The notes under the pieces are model-generated. The model did no database searches, had not been told where the DNA came from, and worked only from the letters and a program-made list of their open reading frames with translations. Shown in pieces: positions 6,718 to 15,297 of a DNA stretch of 64,000 bases (its first letter is position 1; every line of letters starts with the position of its first letter). The position numbers were made by a program, and so were the translations under genes. The DNA lies in NCBI GenBank assembly GCA_038117205.1, contig JAYOFL010000011.1:4964-68963 (forward strand). The letters are read 5' to 3'. The stretch comes from JAQBZY01 sp038117205 (lineage in GTDB: Bacteria > Pseudomonadota > Alphaproteobacteria > Rhodospirillales > Casp-alpha2).

Positions 6718-7929
6718 ATGAGCAAACTCAACACTTTCCGTTCCGGCGTTGACGAAAACGGCCATTTCGGCATTTTCGGCGGCCGTTTCGTCGCAGAAAC
6801 CCTGATGCCGCTGATCCTCGAGGTCGAGCAGGCCTACAGCCAGGCCAAGCGGGACGACGATTTCTGGGCCGAGTTCCACCGCCTGATGAAGCACTACGTC
6901 GGCCGGCCGAGCCCGCTCTATTTCGCCGAACGTCTGACGCAGCACTACGGCGGCGCCAAGATCTACTTCAAGCGCGACGAGCTCAACCACACCGGCGCGC
7001 ACAAGATCAACAACACCATCGGCCAGATCCTGCTGGCGCGGCGCATGGGCAAGCAGCGCATCATCGCCGAGACCGGCGCCGGTCAGCACGGCGTGGCGAC
7101 GGCGACGGTCTGCGCGCTGTTTGGCATGAAGTGCGTCGTCTACATGGGCGAGACGGACGTGCAGCGGCAATCGCCAAACGTCTTCCGCATGAAGCTCCTG
7201 GGCGCCGAAGTGGTACCCGTCACCGCCGGCACCGGCACCCTCAAGGACGCCATGAACGAGGCGCTCCGCGACTGGGTCGCCAACGTCGAGGACACCTACT
7301 ACCTGATCGGCACCGTCGCCGGGCCGCATCCGTATCCGGTGATGGTGCGCGACTTCCAGTGCGTCATCGGCGACGAGGTGCGGACGCAGATGCAGGAAGC
7401 CGAAGGCCGCCTGCCCGATACGCTGGTCGCCGCCATCGGCGGCGGCTCCAACGCCTTGGGCCTGTTCCATCCGTTCCTAGACGATCAGAGCGTCGAGATC
7501 ATCGGCGTCGAGGCGGCCGGACACGGCATCGAGTCGGGCGAACATTGCGCGTCATTGAACGGCGGCGCGCCGGGCGTGCTGCACGGCAACCGGACATACC
7601 TGCTGCAGGACGCCGACGGCCAGATCAAGGACGGCTATTCCATCTCCGCCGGTCTCGACTATCCCGGCATCGGCCCCGAGCATTCCTGGCTGCACGACAT
7701 CGGCCGCGTGAAGTACGTCTACGCGACGGACAAGGAGGCGCTCGACGCCTTCCAGCTTTGCACCAAGATGGAAGGCATCATCCCGGCGCTCGAGCCCTGT
7801 CACGCGCTGGCGCATGTCGGCAAGATCGCGCCGGACCTGCCGAAGGACCATCTGATCGTCATGAACCTTTGCGGCCGCGGCGACAAGGACGTGTTCGCCG
7901 TCGCCGAAATCCTGGGATTCAAGCTGTGA
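6718..7929 (+). CDS. trpB: Tryptophan synthase beta chain
   Basis: PLP enzyme that joins indole and serine to give tryptophan, in an alpha2-beta2 complex with TrpA. 403 residues, the usual length. The PLP Schiff-base Lys96 lies in HTGAHKINN; AETGAGQHG (substrate) and GGGSNA (phosphate-binding) follow. An 89-bp gap after trpF may hold its own leader; the ribosome site is GAGAGA. Its stop overlaps the trpA start (GTGA), supporting stoichiometric coupled translation of the two subunits. Confidence 0.98.
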   Translation: MSKLNTFRSGVDENGHFGIFGGRFVAETLMPLILEVEQAYSQAKRDDDFWAEFHRLMKHYVGRPSPLYFAERLTQHYGGAKIYFKRDELNHTGAHKINNTIGQILLARRMGKQRIIAETGAGQHGVATATVCALFGMKCVVYMGETDVQRQSPNVFRMKLLGAEVVPVTAGTGTLKDAMNEALRDWVANVEDTYYLIGTVAGPHPYPVMVRDFQCVIGDEVRTQMQEAEGRLPDTLVAAIGGGSNALGLFHPFLDDQSVEIIGVEAAGHGIESGEHCASLNGGAPGVLHGNRTYLLQDADGQIKDGYSISAGLDYPGIGPEHSWLHDIGRVKYVYATDKEALDAFQLCTKMEGIIPALEPCHALAHVGKIAPDLPKDHLIVMNLCGRGDKDVFAVAEILGFKL

Positions 7930-8783
7930 GCGCCGTGCAGACACCCGAAACCCGCATCACGCGCCGCTTCGCCGCCCTCAAGGCGGAAGGCCGCTCCGGC
8001 TTCGTCACCTTCACGACGGCGGGCGATCCCGACTACGAGACGTCCGTCGCGATCCTGAACGGCATCGCCAAGGCCGGCGCCGACGTGATCGAGATCGGCG
8101 TGCCGTTCTCGGACCCGATGGCGGACGGCCCGGCCGTGCAGGCGTCGTCGCTCCGCGCCATCAAGAAGGGCATGACGCTCAGGAAGACCCTCGACATGGT
8201 GCGCGGCTTCCGCAAGTCGGATGACGACACGCCGATCGTCCTCATGGGCTACTACAACCCGATCTACATCTACGGCGTCGACAAGTTCCTGAAGGACGCC
8301 AAGGACGCCGGCGTCGACGGTCTGATCGTCGTCGATCTGCCGCCGGAAGAGGAAGCGGAGCTCTGCCTGCCCGCCCTCAAGGCCGGCATCAACTTCATTT
8401 ATCTGACCGCGCCGACGACGGACGACAAGCGCCTGCCGCGCGTCCTCGCGAACGCCAGCGGCTTCGTCTATTTCGTCTCCATCACCGGCATCACCGGCAC
8501 CCGTTCGGCGAATGCCGCCGACGTCGCCGGACACGTGGCGCGCATCAAGAAGCAGACCGACCTGCCGGTCGCCGTCGGCTTCGGCATCCGCACGCCGGAA
8601 CAGGCGGCCGCCATCGCCGCCGTCGCCGACGCGGCGGTGGTCGGCTCGGCCATCGTCGACGTGGTGACGAAGAACCTCGACAAGGACGGCAATCCGTCGG
8701 CGAAGACCGCCGACGAGGTATTGGCGCTGGTCGCCGATCTCGCCGCCGGGGTCCGGGGTGCCCGCAAGAAGGCGGCGTCATGA
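7926..8783 (+). CDS. trpA: Tryptophan synthase alpha chain
   Basis: Cleaves indole-3-glycerol phosphate to indole and glyceraldehyde 3-phosphate. 285 residues with the catalytic pair Glu56 (VIEIGVPFSDP) and Asp67 (MADGP), equivalent to Salmonella Glu49 and Asp60. The start was set at a GTG at 7926 that overlaps the trpB stop; a second GTG at 7935 is possible. The long upstream open frame through trpB is only a shadow. The stop overlaps the accD ATG by four bases. Confidence 0.96.
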   Translation: MSAVQTPETRITRRFAALKAEGRSGFVTFTTAGDPDYETSVAILNGIAKAGADVIEIGVPFSDPMADGPAVQASSLRAIKKGMTLRKTLDMVRGFRKSDDDTPIVLMGYYNPIYIYGVDKFLKDAKDAGVDGLIVVDLPPEEEAELCLPALKAGINFIYLTAPTTDDKRLPRVLANASGFVYFVSITGITGTRSANAADVAGHVARIKKQTDLPVAVGFGIRTPEQAAAIAAVADAAVVGSAIVDVVTKNLDKDGNPSAKTADEVLALVADLAAGVRGARKKAAS

Positions 8784-9793
8784 GTTGGCTTCGCGACGTC
8801 GTCCGGCCGAAACTCCGCGAGCTCGTCAAGGGCCGGAAGGAAGTGCCGGACAACCTCTGGCACAAGTGCCCGAACTGCGGCCAGATGATCTTCCACCGCG
8901 ACCTCGCCAAGAACCTGCAGGTCTGTCAGCACTGCGGCCACCACATGCGCTTGGGCGCCGAGGAACGGCTCGCCATGCTGTTCGACGACGGCAAGTTCGA
9001 GGCGGTTGAGCTGAAGCAGCCGGTTTCCGATCCGCTCAAGTTCCGCGACCTCAAGCGCTACAACGACCGGCTCAAGGACGCGCAGTCGAAGTCCAAGAAC
9101 AAGGACGCCATCGTCGTTGCGCACGGCAAGCTGGGCGGCGTGCAGACGGTCATGGCGGCGTTCGATTTCTCGTTCATGGGCGGCTCCATGGGAATCGCGG
9201 TCGGCGAGGGGATTCTGACGGCGGCCCGGCTCGCCGTCGTGCAGCGCGCGCCCCTGATCGTGCTGCCGTCTTCCGGCGGCGCCCGCATGCAGGAAGGCAT
9301 TCTGTCCCTGATGCAGATGGCCCGGACCACCATCGCCGTCGAGGAAGTGAAGGAGGCCGGGCTCCCTTACATCGTCGTGCTCTGCGATCCGACCACCGGC
9401 GGCGTCACCGCGTCGTTCGCCATGCTGGGCGACATCGCCATCGCCGAACCGGGCGCCGTCGTCGGCTTCGCCGGCCAGCGCGTCATCGAGCAGACGATCC
9501 GGGAAACCCTGCCGGAGGGTTTCCAGCGCGCCGAATATCTTCACGAGCACGGCATGGTCGACATGGTGGTGCCGCGCCGCGATCTCCGCGCCACGCTGAG
9601 CCGCATCGTCAACATCGTGATGAACCCGGGCCGCGCCGGCGAACTGGTGCGCCTGGCGGAGGCCAAGGGCAAGGAACCGGCGGAGGTCGAAATCCTGCCG
9701 CCCGGCGGCAAGTCCGGCGCCGACAAGTCATCCCCCAATGCGTCCCCCGCTGGATCCCATAGGGGCGCCGATGACGACAAGCCCGGCAAGTGA
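8780..9793 (+). CDS. accD: Acetyl-CoA carboxylase carboxyltransferase beta subunit (intact copy)
   Basis: Beta half of the carboxyltransferase that makes malonyl-CoA for fatty acid synthesis, paired with AccA. 337 residues. An N-terminal zinc ribbon is formed by Cys30, Cys33, Cys49 and Cys52 (CPNC and CQHC). The crotonase-fold core includes SSGGARMQEG and DPTTGGVTASFA. The stop overlaps the start of folC by 23 bases. The last 342 bases (from 9452) are repeated exactly 1,322 bases downstream, but this copy is complete. Confidence 0.97.
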   Translation: MSWLRDVVRPKLRELVKGRKEVPDNLWHKCPNCGQMIFHRDLAKNLQVCQHCGHHMRLGAEERLAMLFDDGKFEAVELKQPVSDPLKFRDLKRYNDRLKDAQSKSKNKDAIVVAHGKLGGVQTVMAAFDFSFMGGSMGIAVGEGILTAARLAVVQRAPLIVLPSSGGARMQEGILSLMQMARTTIAVEEVKEAGLPYIVVLCDPTTGGVTASFAMLGDIAIAEPGAVVGFAGQRVIEQTIRETLPEGFQRAEYLHEHGMVDMVVPRRDLRATLSRIVNIVMNPGRAGELVRLAEAKGKEPAEVEILPPGGKSGADKSSPNASPAGSHRGADDDKPGK

Positions 9794-10772
9794 CGACATC
9801 CTGGAGCGTCTGCTGACGCTCCACCCGAAGCTGGTCGATCTGTCGCTCGGGCGGATCGAACGGCTGCTCGCCGCGCTCGACCATCCGGAACGCAAGTTGC
9901 CGCCCGCGGTGCACGTCACCGGCACCAACGGCAAGGGCTCGGTGCTGGCCTTCGTGCGCGCCATGCTGGAGGACGCGGGATACAGGGTGCACGTCTACAT
10001 CTCGCCGCATCTGGCACGCTTTCACGAACGCATCCGCCTCGCCGGCGAGCTGATTTCCGAACCGGACTTGCGGGACGTCCTCGAACACTGCGAGCGGGCG
10101 AACGGCCATCTGCCGATCACCTTCTTCGAGATCACGACGGCGGCGGCCTTCGTCGCCTTCGCGCGCACGCCGGCCGACATCCTGCTTTTGGAAAACGGCC
10201 TCGGCGGCCGGCTCGACGCCACCAACGTGATCGAGCGGCCGCTGGCGACGGCGATCACGCCGGTCTCGCTGGACCATCAGAATTTCCTCGGCGACACGCT
10301 CGCCAAGATCGCCTTCGAGAAGGCCGGCATCATCAAGCGGGGCGTGCCGTGCGTGCTGGGGCCGCAGCCGGACGAAGCCCTCAAGGTGATCCGTGCGCGC
10401 GCCGGCGAACTGTCGGCGCCGCTGATCGAGACGCCCGGCGGCTGGACCTCGGAGCGGACGCCGGACGGCCTCACGGTGACGGTCGGGGACAAAGTGCTGT
10501 CATTGCCGGCGCCGGTGCTCGCCGGGCCGCACCAGACGGCGAACGCGGGCCAAGCGGTGGCACTCGCCCTGGCGCTGCAGGGCTTCGAGCTCACCGAGAA
10601 GAACATCGCCGCGGGGCTCGCCAACGCCCAGTGGCCGGCGCGGCTGCAGCGCCTGAAATCGGGGCCGGTGTTGGATGCCGTGCCGGCGGATTGGGAAGTC
10701 TGGCTCGACGGCGGGCATAACCCGTCGGCCGGCGATGCGGTCTCGGCGCACGCCCGCGCCGCCTGGGCCGAC
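9452..10772 (+). repeat. Tandem duplication, unit 1 (accD 3' end and folC 5' three-quarters)
   Basis: This 1,321-bp unit recurs base for base at 10774-12094. It runs from codon 225 of accD to codon 334 of folC. The two units are separated by a single extra T at 10773 that matches neither flank, consistent with end joining rather than homologous exchange. No terminal inverted repeat or transposase is present, so it is a plain segmental duplication, or an assembly artefact. Confidence 0.95.
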
Positions 10773-11084
10773 TGGCGCCGTCGTCGGCTTCGCCGGCCAG
10801 CGCGTCATCGAGCAGACGATCCGGGAAACCCTGCCGGAGGGTTTCCAGCGCGCCGAATATCTTCACGAGCACGGCATGGTCGACATGGTGGTGCCGCGCC
10901 GCGATCTCCGCGCCACGCTGAGCCGCATCGTCAACATCGTGATGAACCCGGGCCGCGCCGGCGAACTGGTGCGCCTGGCGGAGGCCAAGGGCAAGGAACC
11001 GGCGGAGGTCGAAATCCTGCCGCCCGGCGGCAAGTCCGGCGCCGACAAGTCATCCCCCAATGCGTCCCCCGCTGGATCCCATAG
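9771..11084 (+). pseudogene. folC: Broken folC, first copy (C-terminus lost at the duplication joint)
   Basis: This frame starts at the normal folC ATG (9771, behind AGGGG) and is identical to the intact copy for 334 residues, including the P-loop TGTNGKGS at 50-57. At the joint (10772/10774) it runs out of frame into accD sequence, adds about 103 arginine-rich unrelated residues and stops at 11084. The last 97 residues of FolC, part of the C-terminal domain, are lost. The product is probably unstable or inactive, though it would keep the ATP site and could in principle interfere. Confidence 0.9.
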
Positions 11085-11115
11085 GGGCGCCGATGACGAC
11101 AAGCCCGGCAAGTGA
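10774..11115 (+). pseudogene. accD: Orphan 3' fragment of accD (second copy)
   Basis: The last 113 residues of AccD (from GAVVGFAGQRVIEQTIRE to the terminal DDDKPGK) are repeated here without the zinc ribbon, most of the catalytic core or a start signal. An ATG-initiated frame from 10675 reads into it through out-of-frame folC sequence, but no ribosome site is seen. It is a by-product of the tandem duplication. It still supplies the overlap and ribosome site used by the intact folC that follows. Confidence 0.9.
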
Positions 11116-12094
11116 CGACATCCTGGAGCGTCTGCTGACGCTCCACCCGAAGCTGGTCGATCTGTCGCTCGGGCGGATCGAACGGCTGCTCGCCGCGCTC
11201 GACCATCCGGAACGCAAGTTGCCGCCCGCGGTGCACGTCACCGGCACCAACGGCAAGGGCTCGGTGCTGGCCTTCGTGCGCGCCATGCTGGAGGACGCGG
11301 GATACAGGGTGCACGTCTACATCTCGCCGCATCTGGCACGCTTTCACGAACGCATCCGCCTCGCCGGCGAGCTGATTTCCGAACCGGACTTGCGGGACGT
11401 CCTCGAACACTGCGAGCGGGCGAACGGCCATCTGCCGATCACCTTCTTCGAGATCACGACGGCGGCGGCCTTCGTCGCCTTCGCGCGCACGCCGGCCGAC
11501 ATCCTGCTTTTGGAAAACGGCCTCGGCGGCCGGCTCGACGCCACCAACGTGATCGAGCGGCCGCTGGCGACGGCGATCACGCCGGTCTCGCTGGACCATC
11601 AGAATTTCCTCGGCGACACGCTCGCCAAGATCGCCTTCGAGAAGGCCGGCATCATCAAGCGGGGCGTGCCGTGCGTGCTGGGGCCGCAGCCGGACGAAGC
11701 CCTCAAGGTGATCCGTGCGCGCGCCGGCGAACTGTCGGCGCCGCTGATCGAGACGCCCGGCGGCTGGACCTCGGAGCGGACGCCGGACGGCCTCACGGTG
11801 ACGGTCGGGGACAAAGTGCTGTCATTGCCGGCGCCGGTGCTCGCCGGGCCGCACCAGACGGCGAACGCGGGCCAAGCGGTGGCACTCGCCCTGGCGCTGC
11901 AGGGCTTCGAGCTCACCGAGAAGAACATCGCCGCGGGGCTCGCCAACGCCCAGTGGCCGGCGCGGCTGCAGCGCCTGAAATCGGGGCCGGTGTTGGATGC
12001 CGTGCCGGCGGATTGGGAAGTCTGGCTCGACGGCGGGCATAACCCGTCGGCCGGCGATGCGGTCTCGGCGCACGCCCGCGCCGCCTGGGCCGAC
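10774..12094 (+). repeat. Tandem duplication, unit 2
   Basis: Exact second copy of 9452-10772. Identity ends at 12094 (GAC), after which the sequence continues into the unique 3' end of folC (CGGCCGCTG). In unit 1 the same GAC is followed by the one-base T insertion and the start of unit 2. The absence of any base difference between units means the event is very recent, or that the copies are being homogenised, or that the assembly is wrong here. Confidence 0.95.
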
Positions 12095-12388
12095 CGGCCG
12101 CTGCACCTCGTCACCGGCATGCTCGAAAGCAAGGACCCGCGCGGTTTCTTCCGGCCCTTCAAGGGCATCGCCGCCAGCGTGACGACGGTGACGATCCCGA
12201 ACGAGAAGGCGGCGATCCCGGCCGACGCGCTCGCCGCCACCGCGGCGGAAATAGGATTGAACGCGACGCCCGCTGGCAGCGTGGCGGCGGCCGTGGACGG
12301 CGTCGTCCGGCGCGAGCGGGAGCCGGCGCGCCTGCTGATCTGCGGCTCGCTCTATCTCGCCGGCGCCATTCTCCGCGAACACGCCTGA
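11093..12388 (+). CDS. folC: Bifunctional dihydrofolate/folylpolyglutamate synthase (intact copy)
   Basis: Adds L-glutamate to dihydropteroate and then to folates, using ATP. 431 residues, full length. The P-loop TGTNGKGS (50-57) is followed by GLGGRLDATN and SLDHQNFLG. The C-terminal domain (LHLVTGMLESKDPRGFFRPF) and final LLICGSLYLAGAILREH are present only in this copy. The ATG at 11093 uses the same AGGGGCGCC ribosome site as the broken copy. Its expression now depends on transcription through an extra 1.3 kb. Downstream 12389-12507 is intergenic. Confidence 0.95.
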   Translation: MTTSPASDDILERLLTLHPKLVDLSLGRIERLLAALDHPERKLPPAVHVTGTNGKGSVLAFVRAMLEDAGYRVHVYISPHLARFHERIRLAGELISEPDLRDVLEHCERANGHLPITFFEITTAAAFVAFARTPADILLLENGLGGRLDATNVIERPLATAITPVSLDHQNFLGDTLAKIAFEKAGIIKRGVPCVLGPQPDEALKVIRARAGELSAPLIETPGGWTSERTPDGLTVTVGDKVLSLPAPVLAGPHQTANAGQAVALALALQGFELTEKNIAAGLANAQWPARLQRLKSGPVLDAVPADWEVWLDGGHNPSAGDAVSAHARAAWADRPLHLVTGMLESKDPRGFFRPFKGIAASVTTVTIPNEKAAIPADALAATAAEIGLNATPAGSVAAAVDGVVRREREPARLLICGSLYLAGAILREHA

Positions 12389-12434
12389 TCACCCGATCCG
12401 GCCGTCATCCGCCCCCTGGCATCACCGCCGCAAA

Positions 12435-12468
12435 TTAGTTATTGCGACTTATTAGCAGTTGCATTAGC
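12435..12468 (+). promoter_or_regulatory. AT-rich segment with repeated TTGC/TTAG motifs upstream of an unknown gene
   Basis: In a GC-rich surround, 12435-12468 reads as spaced repeats: TTAG, TTGCGAC, TTATTAGC, AGTTGC, ATTAGCG. The arrangement resembles degenerate Fur/Irr-type operators of alphaproteobacteria. No perfect palindrome is present, so this is only a candidate operator or promoter element lying 40-70 bases before the GTG at 12508. Confidence 0.25.
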
Positions 12469-12507
12469 GTCGTCGGTATCGGTTGTGATAGGGCGGAGGG
12501 TGCGGTC

Positions 12508-13011
12508 GTGACGCTCAGAAAGATTTCCGGCGAAAGGTTCGAGGATCCGGCGGCGCGTTTCTGCGCCGGCGAGCGGCTCGTCATCGATGGCCTCAGGCTC
12601 TGGGCGGCGAGCCCGGATACGGTGCACTACATCGAGCGGCGCTTCCGGCTCGCCATCGGTATCGCCGGAGCCGAGCGGGCGATCCGGGGCCTGAAGATCC
12701 TGGCGTCGGTGCTGTCGCTGCACGCGCACCGGCCGGTCAAGCTGCACCGTCCGGGAAGCCTCAACGTGTCGGCGGACGAGCGCGCCGTCATCGCGCTCCT
12801 GGGAACGGCCGCGCGCGGCCACGCCAAGCATGGCTTCGCCCTCCTGACGTGGCTGCTGCCAGCGCACTGCCGGGGCACGGCGCTGGCGGCGGCGACGGAA
12901 CTGGGGCGGGCGTTGGAGATCGGCGGCATCGGCATCGCGGCGCCGCGCGGCTGCATGGCGTTCGACCGGGGGCTGGCGCCCACCGCCGAACGGCTTCGTC
13001 TCATCGCTTAG
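12508..13011 (+). CDS. Hypothetical protein, 167 residues
   Basis: I do not recognise a family. The protein is mainly helical and alanine- and arginine-rich, with no signal peptide or membrane segment. Features seen are FCAGERLVIDGLRLWAAS, HYIERRFRLAIG, LSLHAHRPVKLHRPG and HCRGTALAAATELGRAL. The GTG start at 12508 has GGGCGGAGGG seven bases upstream; an ORF from 12442 would run through the AT-rich presumed promoter. It ends 16 bases before the convergent channel gene. Codon use looks native. Confidence 0.55.
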   Translation: MTLRKISGERFEDPAARFCAGERLVIDGLRLWAASPDTVHYIERRFRLAIGIAGAERAIRGLKILASVLSLHAHRPVKLHRPGSLNVSADERAVIALLGTAARGHAKHGFALLTWLLPAHCRGTALAAATELGRALEIGGIGIAAPRGCMAFDRGLAPTAERLRLIA

Positions 13012-13027
13012 AACAGGTCTTAGGGAA

Positions 13028-14038
13028 TCAGCCGAACTTGCCGCCGCCCCGGGCATGCGCCGGGCCGTCCGGCTCCGCCGGCGGGGTCTCGCTCAGGACC
13101 TGCCGGCCGCAGGTTTCGCAGGCGTCGAACTGGTGCGTCACCTTGCGGTAGCCGGCGCGCAGGATCGCCGCGGCCTCGGATTCGGTGAGGCCCAGGTCTT
13201 CCTGCATGGAGCGGAGTTGCGCCCGTTCGTCGGCGTCGACGACGCCATCCTCCAATACCCGCTCGACCAGTGTTTCGAACTTGCGGCGGCGCTTGTGCAA
13301 CGCCTCGTTGAAGCCGGACGCCAGGATGCCGGCCGGCAGCGCCACCATGCCGACGCTGATGACGGCGACGACGGCGGCGCATATTCGCCCGATCAGCGTG
13401 AACGGCACCACGTCGCCGTAGCCGATGGTCGTCATGGTGACGATGGCCCACCAGAGCGCGTGCGGGATCGAGGCGAAGGCCTCCGGCTGCGCTTCGTGCT
13501 CGGCGAGATAGGTGACGCTGGCCGCCACGACGACCAGCATCAGGAGCACGAACAACGCCGCGCTGATGACCGGACCTTGGTCGCGCAGCACCTGGAACAG
13601 GAGGTTCATGGAGGACGCATAACGCGTCAGGCGGAACGCCCGCATGAGCCGAAGCGCACGCAGCACCCGGAGATCGACGCCGATCAGGGACCCCAGATAG
13701 AACGGCAGGATGACGATCAGATCGATCAGGGCCATCGGCGTCAGCATGAAGCGGACGCGGCCCCAGATCGGATGCTGATACCGTTTCCTCGGATCGGCGG
13801 AAGCCGCCCAGACACGGAGCAGGTATTCCACCGTGAAGACGGAGACCGAGAAGATCTCGAAGGCGTCGAAGGCGGTCTTGTGGGCGGCATAGACCGCCGG
13901 CATGGACTCGATGACGACGGCGATGACGTTGAGTGAAATCAGCACGATCAGGCCGACGTCGATGGCGCGCGCGAACGGCGTCTCGCTGTGCCCGGCGTCG
14001 AGGAGATGGAAGACCCGCTGCTTCATGGCCTGTTGCAT
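13028..14038 (-). CDS. Kv-type voltage-gated potassium channel
   Basis: 336-residue six-helix channel of the VIC superfamily. The S4 voltage sensor carries arginines every third residue (R124, R127, R130, R133, R136, R139 in DLRVLRALRLMRAFRLTR). The pore loop has the K+ filter TIGYGD at 204-209, and S6 follows to about 240. After the pore comes a cytosolic region (DGVVDADERAQLRSMQEDLGLTESEA), then a C-terminal CETCG pair and a glycine-rich end. No RCK/TrkA-N domain is present. The cytosolic CxxC could bind a metal, which is speculation. Confidence 0.88.
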   Translation of the reverse strand: MQQAMKQRVFHLLDAGHSETPFARAIDVGLIVLISLNVIAVVIESMPAVYAAHKTAFDAFEIFSVSVFTVEYLLRVWAASADPRKRYQHPIWGRVRFMLTPMALIDLIVILPFYLGSLIGVDLRVLRALRLMRAFRLTRYASSMNLLFQVLRDQGPVISAALFVLLMLVVVAASVTYLAEHEAQPEAFASIPHALWWAIVTMTTIGYGDVVPFTLIGRICAAVVAVISVGMVALPAGILASGFNEALHKRRRKFETLVERVLEDGVVDADERAQLRSMQEDLGLTESEAAAILRAGYRKVTHQFDACETCGRQVLSETPPAEPDGPAHARGGGKFG

Positions 14039-14095
14039 GCGGGGAGCCTAACCGGAACTGCCGAAATCGCAAATAGGTTGCATTGTTACGCTTGG

Positions 14096-14476
14096 TTACG
14101 GGCGCCGGAACGCGGCGACGGCGAAGGCGAGCCAACCCGCCATCAGGCTCATGCCGCCGATGGGCGCCAATCCCGTGATCAAGACCTCGCCGGTCTTGCC
14201 GAAGACGTAGAGCGACCCGGAAAAGCCGAAAATGCCGAAGGCGAACAGCAGCGCGGCGAGGCCGAGCAGCCTGGACGTCATGCCCTGCCGCCGCTCCATC
14301 AGCATGGCGACGGCGACGAGGGCGAGCGTATGCCAGAACTGGTAGGCGACACCGGTCTCCCAGGCGCGCCGCATCACCTCGTCGCCGGTGAGGCCGTGCG
14401 CCCCATAGGCGCCGAGGCCGACCGCCGCGCACCCGCTCACGCCGGCCAACGCGAGAATCCAGCGGCCGGCGCTCAC
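14096..14476 (-). CDS. DUF423 (YgdD/TMEM256-like) membrane protein
   Basis: 126 residues with four hydrophobic segments. The family marks are GAYGAHGL near the start, the YQFWHTLALVAVAML segment and GLAPIGGMSLMAGW at the end. Function is not established for the family. The ATG at 14476 overlaps the stop of the upstream dehydrogenase gene (14473), indicating translational coupling in a three-gene leftward operon (amidotransferase, dehydrogenase, this gene). Confidence 0.88.
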   Translation of the reverse strand: MSAGRWILALAGVSGCAAVGLGAYGAHGLTGDEVMRRAWETGVAYQFWHTLALVAVAMLMERRQGMTSRLLGLAALLFAFGIFGFSGSLYVFGKTGEVLITGLAPIGGMSLMAGWLAFAVAAFRRP

Positions 14477-15297
14477 GATAGCGGCTCCAATTCGCGGATG
14501 GCGGCGACCACCGCGTCCTCGAAGGCGTGCGACCCCGCACTCTCGCTGCCGACGGCGTCGATGAAGCTCATGACGTCCTTCTCCAGGATTCCCATGGTGT
14601 TGCCGGGCTCGTAGCCTTCCCGCGCCCAGTCGATCCGCTCGATGTTGTCGCCGTACCAGGTGCTGCCGGAACTGGTGCGCATGACCTCCAGCAGTGTCGC
14701 CGCCTGGATGCCGTAAGGGGCGGCGCCCTTGAGGGCGTGCCGGACCGCGACGACGCCGGCCGCGGCGCAGAGATTGTTGGCGACCTTGCAGGCCGCACCC
14801 GCGCCGGTCGGCCCGAGATGATGGATGACGCCGCCCATGGCTTCAAACGCCGGCATCAGGGCGCGCACGCGTTCCGCGTCGCCGCCCAACATGAAGGTCA
14901 ACGTGCCCTGCCGCGCCCGATACGGCGCGCCCGACATGGGGGCGTCGATCACCGTGACGTTCGGCCCCGCCTTCTCGGCCAAGGCGACGACGGCGCGGGG
15001 CGAAAGGGTCGAGGACAGCACCAGCGTGGCGGGCCGCGCATTTCCCTTGAGGATCGCTTGCGCGCCGAACAACAGGTCTTCCGTCTGCGGCACGTCGCGC
15101 ACCACCGAAATCACCGTTTCGCAGCGCGCCGCGAAGTCGGCCGGGTCCTGGATCATGCGGGGTGCGAAGGCGCCGAATTCGGCGGCCGGGCGGACGTCGA
15201 AACCCCAAGTGTCGAAACCCGCCGCCAACAGGCGCTCCGCCATCGGCAGGCCCATGGCGCCGCAGCCGGCGACGCCGATGCGGCGGCGCTCCGTCAT
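14473..15297 (-). CDS. Beta-hydroxyacid dehydrogenase (3-hydroxyisobutyrate dehydrogenase family)
   Basis: 274-residue NAD(P)-dependent oxidoreductase. It has the Rossmann motif GVAGCGAMG at 8-16, the substrate motif DAPMSGAP around Ser122, and the catalytic Lys171 in GAGAACKVANN. Family members oxidise 3-hydroxyisobutyrate, tartronate semialdehyde, glycolate-like or related acids; the substrate is not decidable here. Its start at 15297 overlaps the amidotransferase stop by four bases. The long ORF reading further upstream is a shadow of that gene. Confidence 0.88.
   Translation of the reverse strand: MTERRRIGVAGCGAMGLPMAERLLAAGFDTWGFDVRPAAEFGAFAPRMIQDPADFAARCETVISVVRDVPQTEDLLFGAQAILKGNARPATLVLSSTLSPRAVVALAEKAGPNVTVIDAPMSGAPYRARQGTLTFMLGGDAERVRALMPAFEAMGGVIHHLGPTGAGAACKVANNLCAAAGVVAVRHALKGAAPYGIQAATLLEVMRTSSGSTWYGDNIERIDWAREGYEPGNTMGILEKDVMSFIDAVGSESAGSHAFEDAVVAAIRELEPLS

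Noticed and set aside
10675..11115. A 146-residue ORF as a second working accD
   Set aside because: It holds only the C-terminal third of AccD fused to out-of-frame folC sequence, with no ribosome site; it is a duplication remnant.
9452..12094. Duplication considered as a transposon or IS
   Set aside because: No transposase, no terminal inverted repeats and no target-site duplication; both ends fall inside ordinary genes.
13028..14540. A 506-residue minus-strand frame around the channel gene
   Set aside because: Arginine-rich shadow of the channel and DUF423 genes in another frame; the real products are clear.
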